Below are positions 56,137 to 64,000 of a stretch of DNA of 64,000 nt, one piece after another. The stretch is from Tilletiaria anomala UBC 951. Lineage: Eukaryota > Basidiomycota > Exobasidiomycetes > Georgefischeriales > Tilletiariaceae. The notes beneath the pieces are model-generated. The model made no database searches, had not been told where the DNA came from, and saw only the letters and a list, made by a program, of their open reading frames with translations. The first letter of the stretch is position 1. Every line of letters begins with the position of its first letter. Position numbers and translations under genes: made by a program. The DNA lies in contig NW_013547000.1 in NCBI RefSeq assembly GCF_000711695.1, forward strand, positions 62,001-126,000. Reading direction: 5' to 3'.

Positions 56137-57709
56137 CGGAAGCCACTACTCCTGCTGCACAGTTGTCTGATGCAGAAGCACCCCAACACCGCCACCTGTA
56201 GCACATCTGCACACACATATGCATATGCATACATTCGACCCGAAAAGCAGTGGTCTAGCCCTTGCGCCATACTACTGCTACATCAACCTTGCACGCCGCC
56301 GAACGCACGAACGTGTAGGATGGGATCTCCTGATTTGCCCAGGGTTCCCCCGCGGTGGGTGGCGGCGCGTCCTGCCTGCCCGCTGTCTGGCCACAGTCGA
56401 TTTGTTGGCAGATTCCGAGAGCAGATGGATAGCCTTGTTGTGGTCCGTCCTGTCATTCTCTTTCACCAGTCCTTCCTTTAGCTTTCCCGCTGTGCGGATT
56501 GACAAAGACAACTGAGCACTGACGGACGACCACCGTGTCCAACGGCTGAAATTCCACGTCGCAAACACCAAGCGTGGCCTGCTCTGCACAGTCATTCCAT
56601 CAGCCGCAAACGACGTCAACTTGTCGTTTACCCAGCTCGACACCATGTCCGTTCCAGCGGCGCTCGCGCGCTCGACCTGCTGCTGGCGCACACCTGCATC
56701 GACATGGATGGCCCTGATGCTGTCATCGCCGAGCACTACATGCTACCCTCGGCTCGGGCCAGTGGGACTTCCGGGACATGACGGGCAACCATTTCATCAA
56801 TCTCGCCGTCGTCCAAGCGATGCTCATTGAGCCTTGCAGCCAGCTTCTTGCCGGCAGCTTCGAGCTCCACCGATGGTTCCTCTCTGGGGCACAAGAGGAG
56901 AACAACATAATTTTCAATGTGGAACGCAACGCGGAAGAGCGCCTGATCGGCGCTGCTCCTGACAATGCCTTGGGTGCCTTACCGTGGCAGTGAATGGTTG
57001 CATGCAGTGTTCGTGTTGATTCTTCGCATGATTTGCGAGCACAATGACATATTCAGTTTGGCCATCGGCATCAGCTCGGCCCGTTCACCGTTCAGCTTGC
57101 TACATGTGCAAACAGCACCGTCGCTCATCGGCTCGGGGCCACAGACAGCTGCGCACGCGCGGCGCCTCGTCTACCTCTTCTCTCTGCTTTCGGACAGCGT
57201 CATGACCAAGCAGATTATCTGCATCAAGGCCCTCGCAGCCATCGCCGGCCCGCAAGCGGGTAAGCTGCTGAAAGAGCGAGACAGGATCCAGACGCTCGCG
57301 ATAACGACTTTCAGCATCGAACAATTCCGCGCCGCGGGCAAGAGTGCAGGCTGCAAGATCGTCTAATCGTACATCAACCCGCTCGAGGCGCACTTCTACG
57401 ACGTTGAGCGGACGCCCGTCGTAGCGCGCACACTTCCGTGCTCGCTGGAGAGCAGGGCGGTACGCTGCTTGCAGATGCACTGTTGCGCCTCGACAAAGCA
57501 GAGCAGGACTTGAAGAAGGGTCTGAGGCGCAACATGCCTAGCCTCAACTAGCGGTTAAATGTGCGGTAGGAGGCATCTAGAATACAAAAGCACAGAGGAC
57601 GCAATAGTTGCAAAGAAAGTATGACACAGATGATGCCTCCGCATGGAAGGATTTGCGATAAAAACAATAATAACAACCACGAAGCGCTGCATTTTGTGCC
57701 GCTGAAACA
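56137..57709. other. Interval between CWC24 and KU70
   Basis: About 1.6 kb between the CWC24 stop and the KU70 stop. It holds the CWC24 3' region and a decayed plus-strand locus from about 56530 to 57551, listed separately. Nothing else is recognised. Confidence 0.5.
56530..57551 (+). pseudogene. Decayed protein-coding gene, family not recognised
   Basis: The plus strand has a series of convincing coding segments in shifting frames. VQRLKFHVANTKRGLL lies near 56537, ARALDLLLAHTCIDMDGPDA near 56664-56720, and NHFINLAVVQAMLIEPC near 56789. The longest is about 57160-57363, with RLVYLFSLLSDSVMTKQI and KALAAIAGPQAGKLLKERD. That frame meets TAA at 57364-57366 but stays coding-like beyond it (YINPLEAHFYDVERTPVV). 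It then changes frame near 57435 into TLLADALLRLDKAEQDLKKG, ending at a stop at 57549-57551. No splice sites explain the breaks. The pattern fits a host gene that has lost function, or a duplicate of a gene elsewhere. I cannot name the family. Confidence 0.45.
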
Positions 57710-60268
57710 TCAGTCATCCGCGGGCTCGACAACTCTCGGCTTAATCTGATGCGCCTGGACATCCTCCGGATACATCTCCATCATCCTGTTATGTATCGCG
57801 ATGATCATTGGCGCCTTCTTCATGACGCAGGCGACTCCCATGCGCTTGCACAGCTCCTTGAGATCCTTTGCGAGGAGCGTGTGTAGTTCGTCATTGATCC
57901 ACAGCGACTTGGTGTGCTGCTCATCGATCTCGTCCGGCACGGCGCTGCCTTTCCCGCTGCAAAATACGCGATGCGAGCGCGGGTCATCTTCGATGCACTC
58001 ATTCAGTTGCGCGATGGCCGGGCCTGCCAGTTGGCGCTGCCGATCGTGCTTGGGCAGCGTCGCGTCGTGCGGATCGGGAATCTCCTCCGCAGTCTCGGCG
58101 TATGCGACGCGCTGCAGAGCCGCATAGTGCATCGCAAGCGTCGGATTCGGGTAGTCCTTGGGATCGTAGGGCCACTTTTTCGTCAGCTTGCGGATCAACT
58201 CTTTGGCCGCATCCACCGAAGCGTGGTTGGCTGAAAGCTGCTCGCCGACGGGTACGTTGCGGATGTCATCGGCGAACGGAAGCCGGATGCAGTGCATTCC
58301 TGGTGCAACGAGCTGCATCCCGCCCTCATCGACCTCTTCCTTTTGCGGCAGCAGCGCGACAAAATACGGCGAGGTGTCCTTGCGCGGGCACAGCAAGCCC
58401 AGCGCGATCTTGTCCTTCTTCAGCAGCGAAGCGTGAAAAGCAGCAAAGGTGCAGCGGCTCCCCGTATAGTTCTGTTCCGCAGGGTAAATGAACGAAGCGT
58501 GCGAGATGTTGTGCCACACCTTCAGCCGGTTCTGGGGCAACGTGCCAATCAGCCGCAAGCTAGGCGACATGCCTAACGTTTTCGCCTCGTTCATCTCTTC
58601 CGGTGTAAATTCTATCTTGCGAGACGTCTCCATCGTCTCGCCAAATGAAAAGGCTTTGTAGCGATCGCTTTCACTTAAGCGCTTGCCAGTGCTCGCGTCT
58701 TCATACGTTGATTTTGAGTAGGCTTCCTGCGCGACGCCATCGTCGTCCTCATAGAACCAGACAGCGTCGCTGTTTCTCGCCGGCATGATGGTAGAGTAAC
58801 TGTAAGGATTGGCCATTCTGGTTCAAACGGCACATCTTCTCGTTCGGCTTATCAAAGATGGATTCTCACCCTTTGATCCCGATGCACCAATTTGGAGCAA
58901 GCTCAAAGTCGATGCAGAATGTCGTGCGCTTGGGTGTCTCCCTGCCTGTGATCTCACTTTCCAGGTCCGCCTCGTGAACAGCCCAATCCCACGGTTTGCG
59001 TTGTCGCTGCAGGCGTTCATCTCTTGTGTCGCGATTGATGTCAGGAACTTCGTCGTCGTACTGATCAAACAACTCCTGCAGGACAGCCAGCACCGCCGAG
59101 GTGGTATAAATGTCAGCGCATGGCAGATGCAGAGGGGGGCCGTTGCACGCTTTACGCACCGCATAGAAGCTATTGATATCAAATCGTTGATCGTCCTTGC
59201 CCATTAAGTATGGTTCAAACTCGATGCCAATCCTTTTTGCGGTCTGCACAGAGCGAAGTGCGGAAGATTGAGCGTCATTCCAATCGTCGTGTTAACCACC
59301 GTCTCCATTCGAGTCCGTTCACCCACCTTGATCGCTTCTACTGCTCGTTGGTGCTGTAGGCGAAGATCCCGCTTGTGCGGACGGTCCTCATTTGTGATCC
59401 AAAAAACCCGTTTAGTGCCAGCTTTGCCGGATTGCGCGAATAGATTTCGGAGGTTGCTGATGGCGGAGCTGGTTGTAAAGCCTTCTTTGCGCTTGCCAAA
59501 GGTCTTTCGAAAGAACTGCGGGTCCTCTTTTGATCCTATATTGCAGCACGTGAGGATGCCGAGAATGATGTGTCAGCTCTGTAGTACTCTTTCCTTGCTC
59601 CTTAAGGATTGCAAAGTGTTTGCTCACTAGCGAGGTCGAACTTGAGCTGCTGACGACCTTCAACGCTGACTTGGTCGATTGGCAAGTAGAGGAAGTGTTG
59701 TTGTGAGAACCGCATCGTCTTTTGAGTATTCATTTCGGGCGTCTGCGTCGCACCCTGCAAGCCGAACATACTTAGGTTGAGTTGGTTCATCCTTCTGTTG
59801 AAAGCCAAAACGTCCTAATGTTGGGAGCTTACCGTGCCGTACACCATGACGCCAACTTTATCGCTGGGCGAAGAGATGATCTTTTTGTTCATGACCTTAA
59901 ATGCGGCTTCGAAGGCTTGGTGGATGTATGGCATTTTCGTCCGCGGATTGAGCTCGTACATCGAATCGTGGCCGTCAATGACGAACAAGATCTGATCCTT
60001 ATAAGACTGCTCCTGCAGGTCCCGTGGGAGAAAACAGACTCTTTTTCAGCTCTTGATGGACTCTATCCCTTCAAATATATTGAACGAGCAAGGCCCACAG
60101 TAAACGCACCTCCCATTCGGCGAGCTGCCGATCCGATGGATCATCTGCGAAACCATCTGCTTCGGCCTCACCCGCCACATTCCAACGGGCACTGTGTTCA
60201 GCTGGCATGTCGCTTTGCCTGTTCCCCGTGCTCATCCTTCCCTTCTGCTCTGGGTACTTATGCAGCAT
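57710..60268 (-). CDS. KU70: KU70: DNA end-binding subunit for non-homologous end joining
   Basis: Six exons, 60268-60110, 60012-59833, 59754-59628, 59535-59327, 59243-58870 and 58817-57710, encode 718 residues; Ku70 proteins are usually 600-700. With Ku80 it forms the ring that binds DNA ends in non-homologous end joining and at telomeres. The N-terminal von Willebrand-like domain starts at KDQILFVIDGHDSMYELN. It continues with SSPSDKVGVMVYGT, then KAGTKRVFWITNEDRPHKRD, and EAIK joined to TAKRIGIEFEPYLM across an intron. The Ku core follows, with KRTTFCIDFELAPNWCIGIK across intron 5. A C-terminal SAP-like motif, LKELCKRMGVACVMKKAP, sits near residues 670-690. Introns are GT-AG. An internal ATG at 60235 is an alternative start. 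It is divergent from the histone-fold gene. Confidence 0.92.
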
Positions 60269-60697
60269 TGGCCGACTATGGACACTGCGGATATAGACAC
60301 CAAGGAATCGAACATATCTATCTATCTTCAGGCTGAAAAGCTGAGCCCACTCTCCATTACAGAAGTGTGCGTTGGTGGGGGGAGCACGCGTGACGCGACG
60401 CGCTCATCCGCTCTTCTCAGCTTGTCAGATTTCAGAATCTCTATTACGCGTTGACGTCAGGCTGCTTGGGCTTCGCTGCCGACAGCTCATCGACTCGCGG
60501 TATAGATCAGGGCCGATTTGGTATCCTTTGATCCTGCTTTTTGCTTATACCTTGTGCGTAGCTCTGATGTATGCCGCGCCGCGAGCAAGCAACAGCAACA
60601 GCCGCAACATCGCGTCGGGGCCGCCATTCTCTCTCACTAGCCCCATCATTTCCTCCCAGCTACAAGAGAACCGCCGTACGGTGGCTGAATAAACACC
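60269..60697. promoter_or_regulatory. Shared divergent promoter of KU70 and the Dpb3-like gene, with ACGCGT boxes
   Basis: This 429-base spacer contains two exact ACGCGT hexamers, at 60386-60391 and 60446-60451, with a tandem GACGCGACGCG between 60392 and 60402. ACGCGT is the MluI cell-cycle box bound by MBF, which drives replication genes at G1/S in yeasts. The second box directly precedes a CRE palindrome TGACGTCA at 60452-60459. Regulation by MBF is inferred from the motif and from the replication/repair identity of the flanking genes. Confidence 0.55.
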
Positions 60698-61510
60698 ATG
60701 GAGCCGCCCTTTTCGCCCTCGCCCATCCCTTCTCCAGGCGCTGCTTCGCAGCTCCCTCGGGGAGCCCCGTCGAACAGTCCGCTTGGGGCGCCTCTGAACG
60801 CGACCGGCGCTTCATACCTACCGCCGCAGAATCACCCACATTCACCATCTGGCCTCGGGCTAGGAAGCTCAATGCTACCTTCGTTGCATCAGGGTCGCAG
60901 CTATGACCTTCCGCACTCATATACAACAGATGCAGAGGCAGAAGTAGGCTCAGAGGCGCCGGCCACGGAATCAAGTGCTGCCCCCAAGAAGCCTGCAGCG
61001 CAAAAGCCAAGCGCATCGACAGATGCAACGGGAAAGGCAAAAGAAGGAAAAGCCCCTGCTTCTAGCAAACAATCAGGCAGCGCAAATTCTGTTCTATCTT
61101 CAGCCTTCGAAGTGGATCGATCCACAGCTGGAACGACGGCCTTGCCAATAGCGCGCGTCGCACGAATCATCAAAGCAGACCAAGAGATCGATACAACGTC
61201 CAAAGAGTCCGTCTTCCTCATCGCAGCCGCGACGGAGATCTTCATCAAGCACCTCTCCGACCAGGCATATGCTAACGCACGACTCGAGAAGCGAAAAGTT
61301 GTCCATTACAAAGACCTGCAACGCGCTATCCAACGCGACTGGACACTTGATTTTCTTAAAGAGATAGTGCCCATGTCGATGCCGCTTAGCGCAGCGCTCG
61401 CAAAGCGGCAGTTCAAGTTGGAGGACAATCTCAAGAATGATGCAGGTGTCATGGATAGCGGCTCAGACGAAGGCCAAGAGGATGGTAAAGACGATGCAGC
61501 ATCCGAGTAG
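60698..61510 (+). CDS. Histone-fold protein of the Dpb3/POLE4/CHRAC1 (NF-YC-like) group
   Basis: An intronless frame of 270 residues from ATG 60698 to TAG 61508-61510. The first 135 residues are Pro/Ser/Ala-rich. The histone fold covers about residues 145-235: LPIARVARIIKADQEIDTTS, then SVFLIAAATEIFIKHLSDQA, KRKVVHYKDLQRAIQRDW and LDFLKEIVP. The LPxARV start and the FIKHL...YKDL pattern match the small histone-fold partners of DNA polymerase epsilon (Dpb3/POLE4) and the CHRAC complex, which pair with a Dpb4-type protein and bind DNA at forks or nucleosomes. The TAG falls in an acidic tail, and the same frame stays open and acidic, then basic, for 46 more codons (see findings). It is divergent from KU70 across a promoter with ACGCGT boxes. 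Confidence 0.85.
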   Translation: MEPPFSPSPIPSPGAASQLPRGAPSNSPLGAPLNATGASYLPPQNHPHSPSGLGLGSSMLPSLHQGRSYDLPHSYTTDAEAEVGSEAPATESSAAPKKPAAQKPSASTDATGKAKEGKAPASSKQSGSANSVLSSAFEVDRSTAGTTALPIARVARIIKADQEIDTTSKESVFLIAAATEIFIKHLSDQAYANARLEKRKVVHYKDLQRAIQRDWTLDFLKEIVPMSMPLSAALAKRQFKLEDNLKNDAGVMDSGSDEGQEDGKDDAASE

Positions 61511-62165
61511 GAGGAAGATGGAGAAGAGGATGAGCAGGAAGAGGGTAGTGATGTGGAAATGGAAGGAGCGACGAAGGCTTTACGCAAAGCTCGTGTGGTA
61601 ACTGACAGGCCGTTAAAGAAGACAAAAGCTGCTCGAAGAGGGAGAGGCTAAGAAGATGATGAGGGCGAACGGCACTCTGCGGCTCCAAAAAGCGTACATC
61701 AGAATCCGGCGGCGCCGACGAGGACGATTCCGACGAAGAGCCGCCGGAAGTCGGTGGGCTGGTCCAACAGGCTCTGCAATATGGGATTCTCACAGTGCAG
61801 GTATCAACATCAGCTAATGGTAGCGCGCTCAAAGGCAAGGTCAAACCCAACGGACAAGCCAAGAGGAAGCAGGGAATCGAAGGCGCTCGCGGTGCCAAGG
61901 ATAACTCAGAGTATTTTGACGCAACATTCCTCGATTGTCAAGGCATCTGACGAACGGAAAAAGTATTGTTCGCACCTCATGACCGACTCAATGCATAGAA
62001 TATTCAATTTCCCAATGTACAACAAAGAATGAATTCCATGACATGCTGCAGGAAATAAATAGCAAGAAACTGCCGAGCGGAAACTATCGTACCTCACCAA
62101 GCCCATAACTCGAAGCAAATCCCCCACTCCCTTCCATTACCAAATCGGGTCCCCCATTTCGTCTC
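61511..62165 (+). other. Coding-like sequence downstream of the histone-fold stop
   Basis: After the TAG at 61508-61510 the same frame runs 46 codons to TAA at 61649-61651. It begins with acidic residues (GEEDEQEEGSD) and ends basic (PLKKTKAARRGRG). A different frame from about 61685 to 61950 is also open, with SESGGADEDDSDEEPPEV followed by Lys/Gly-rich sequence. This looks like a former or alternative acidic/basic tail of the histone-fold protein rather than a separate gene. The convergent adenylate cyclase stop lies at 62166. Confidence 0.4.
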
Positions 62166-64000
62166 TCAAACCCCACCTTTGAATGCCTGCAGCTGTGCTC
62201 GCAACGACGCCATGTCCAAGCCGAGATCTGCCATAGCCGACAGCTGATCGAGCTGCAATTTGGCGACAGCATTGGAGATACGGACGATGAGCTGCTCCAG
62301 GATGCCAGCGAGCTCCTCATCTGGCGCATCATCACGGATGGCGTAAATGAGCAGCTCGGGATGAACAGCTAACGTAGCCTCCACAGCTTTTCTGCGGGCG
62401 ATGGCATTGGGTATGCCTGGGGTGCTTGACGATGTTGCATTTGTGCAAGTCGTGTTTCGCTCCATCGTGACGATGGCATCAGACTCTTCTGCAGTTGGCG
62501 CCGGCTGCGAGCTTGAGTCCAAATACAGGCCGGGGAAGACGTGACCAGCTGACAGCGCTTCCAAGCGCAGGCACAGCATGCCCACCTGCTTGACCTCGTC
62601 AATGTCGAGCAGTTGCACGGTCGGCTCGAAGACTTGAGCGGCTGGCGCAATCGTTCGTCCGTCGGCCTCGAGGCGCCCAGCGAGCTGTTTCGGGTATACC
62701 AAGAACAGCGACTCGGGTGTCTCCAAGCCTTTTAGACGACGCTCGCCCATATCAGAAATGCCGAAGCCCATGCGTCGCAGGAGCACTACATCGCGACTGA
62801 CGTTCGGATTGAGCAATCGGAATTCGTCGTCATCGACGTCACCTGTGATCTCTTCCGTCTCACCAAAAGTCCCAAGAAGTGTGGTAAGTTCATTAACGAC
62901 GTCTTTGCTGACCAGGATTTGCCCGCCGTCCGCAGCGCCGCTGATTCGTGAGGCGCGGTTGACCATAGGACCAAAGTAATCCATACGGCGCGTGACCGGA
63001 TCGGGCTCACACACAGGGAATCCCCAATGCAGGCCCATTCGGACCCAGAGTCCGCGGTATACGATTTCTCCGTTCGAGTCCCGCACCTCTTTCCCATCTT
63101 CCGATTCCAGGATCTCCTGTGGCCAGTCTTCGCGAAGGAGCTGCATCTGCACATTGAAACACCAGAGCAAAGCTGCGCTGACCGAAGGGAACGACACCAT
63201 GAATGCGTCACCTTCTGTCTTGACCTCGTAGCCGCCGACAGTGCGCAATTGGCGTCGCAGAAGCGTGTTGTGCAGCCTCATGGCGGATTGCATGCCGCCA
63301 TTGTTCTCCCATAGGGAGGTCGAGTTCTTGATATCCGTAAAGACGAGAGCAACCTGACCAATAGGAGGCGCGACCTCGCGTTCAAGCCTGGCCAACGTTC
63401 GATCGGCTGGTAGATCGCGAGGTTCACGAGTGCGCCTTTGTGTTCTCTTGAAGATTTCAGAAGAAGGATCCAGCAATGCACCTCCAGAACGCTGCTGACG
63501 CGCGAAGAAAAGGTCGCTGACAGATATGATCATCACCATGATGCTGTCTTCAGCACCAGAACTGATCGCAAGATCTCGGAGCCTCTGTGCGGCGATCATC
63601 GGGTCGTCCCGCTCCATCCTTGCAATATCGACAGCAGTCTGGTACGACAAAAAGTCCCAGAGCACCTTGTTTGCAATGATGATGAACTCGTCCGAGTCTG
63701 AAAGAGTGATCGAGGTCACGGCTGGTGCAGCATTGACGACGGGAAAGAGATGGTAGTATCCGAAGCCTCGTGAAACGTCAAGCATGTCGTTCACAAAGCC
63801 ACGCAGGGATACCCAGCCTTCAGCCGAACGAATCCTCTCGGTCTCCGCTCTGTCGAAAGGCTCGTGCTTGGTGCTAATCAGCTCGGCCTGTCCACCATTG
63901 CGAGACATGACAGCCAGCGCGTCTCCGGCGTTGGCAATGTGGAGTGTGCGATCAGCAATGTAGGCGATGACGGCCGAAGCGCCAGATTTCCATTGCGAAC
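62166..64000 (-). CDS. UAC1: Adenylate cyclase (Uac1/Cyr1 type), C-terminal part, cut by the right edge
   Basis: The minus-strand frame is open from base 64000 to the stop at 62166 (about 611 residues), so only the C-terminal part is present. Fungal adenylate cyclases combine a Ras-binding region, leucine-rich repeats, a PP2C-like domain and a class III cyclase domain, and make cAMP for nutrient and morphogenetic signalling. The end of the PP2C-like domain is seen at the edge (LHIANAGDALAVMSRNGG, then TKHEPFDRAETERIRSAEG). The catalytic domain follows, with QVALVFTDIKNSTSLWE (metal-binding Asp), VKTEGDAFMVSF, GLWVRMGLHWG, YFGPMVNRASRISGAADGGQ and the block ending RRLKGLETPESLFLVYP. About 200 less conserved residues close the protein. 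The symbol follows the Ustilago gene. It is convergent with the histone-fold gene. Confidence 0.95.
   Translation of the reverse strand, partial: SQWKSGASAVIAYIADRTLHIANAGDALAVMSRNGGQAELISTKHEPFDRAETERIRSAEGWVSLRGFVNDMLDVSRGFGYYHLFPVVNAAPAVTSITLSDSDEFIIIANKVLWDFLSYQTAVDIARMERDDPMIAAQRLRDLAISSGAEDSIMVMIISVSDLFFARQQRSGGALLDPSSEIFKRTQRRTREPRDLPADRTLARLEREVAPPIGQVALVFTDIKNSTSLWENNGGMQSAMRLHNTLLRRQLRTVGGYEVKTEGDAFMVSFPSVSAALLWCFNVQMQLLREDWPQEILESEDGKEVRDSNGEIVYRGLWVRMGLHWGFPVCEPDPVTRRMDYFGPMVNRASRISGAADGGQILVSKDVVNELTTLLGTFGETEEITGDVDDDEFRLLNPNVSRDVVLLRRMGFGISDMGERRLKGLETPESLFLVYPKQLAGRLEADGRTIAPAAQVFEPTVQLLDIDEVKQVGMLCLRLEALSAGHVFPGLYLDSSSQPAPTAEESDAIVTMERNTTCTNATSSSTPGIPNAIARRKAVEATLAVHPELLIYAIRDDAPDEELAGILEQLIVRISNAVAKLQLDQLSAMADLGLDMASLRAQLQAFKGGV

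Noticed and set aside
61486-61511. GTAAAG...GAGTAG pair that would splice out the stop in the histone-fold gene
   Set aside because: The intron would be about 26 bases; longer donor choices nearby lead to other stops, so splicing does not explain the TAG.
1-64000. Transposons, LTR or viral relics, rRNA, CRISPR
   Set aside because: No terminal repeats, integrase, reverse transcriptase, transposase or capsid-like frames were found on either strand; the genome is eukaryotic, so CRISPR is not expected.

Overview
The window is nuclear DNA of a fungus, almost certainly a basidiomycete. Genes are dense and lie on both strands. They are split by short introns: 38 were placed by hand, 52-106 bases long, nearly all GT-AG, several with a CTGAC or CTAAC branch-like motif just before the acceptor. 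The proteins include fungus-specific families (GWT1, TOK1 channel, PalI/SUR7, a Ustilago-type adenylate cyclase). Long low-complexity insertions in otherwise conserved proteins recall Ustilaginomycotina (smuts and relatives), but that placement is an inference.

Layout, left to right: the 5' end of an unrecognised gene (minus, cut by the left edge); a PalI/SUR7-family membrane protein (plus); GWT1, the GPI-anchor inositol acyltransferase (minus); a two-pore outward-rectifier K+ channel like TOK1 (plus); TRA1, the giant pseudokinase scaffold of SAGA and NuA4 (minus, 8 exons, about 12.4 kb); PIK1, a phosphatidylinositol 4-kinase (plus, 7 exons), followed by an inositol polyphosphate 5-phosphatase (plus, 5 exons); a class III CoA-transferase like mitochondrial SUGCT (minus); a Pro/Gln/His-rich disordered protein (plus); a secreted, probably GPI-anchored aspartic protease (plus); cytosolic leucyl-tRNA synthetase (minus); a gene-poor 5 kb stretch with decayed coding fragments; a THO1/SARNP-type SAP protein (plus); an unusual protein kinase with HAD and DFN motifs (minus); splicing factor CWC24 (plus); a second decayed locus; KU70 (minus); a Dpb3/POLE4-type histone-fold protein (plus); and the catalytic 3' part of adenylate cyclase (minus, cut by the right edge).

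Most are housekeeping genes. Themes recur: phosphoinositide and inositol-lipid chemistry (PIK1 next to a 5-phosphatase, plus GWT1), transcription and mRNA handling (TRA1, THO1, CWC24), DNA replication and repair (KU70 head to head with the histone-fold gene), and signalling (adenylate cyclase, kinase). No transposon, viral relic, rRNA, tRNA or CRISPR array could be supported. No clearly new multi-gene system was seen. The best leads are the DFN/HAD kinase with large internal insertions, an upstream frame of the leucyl-tRNA synthetase that resembles a mitochondrial presequence, two decayed loci of unknown family, a probable GC-AG intron, an interrupted acidic tail behind the histone fold, and palindromic promoter motifs in divergent spacers.
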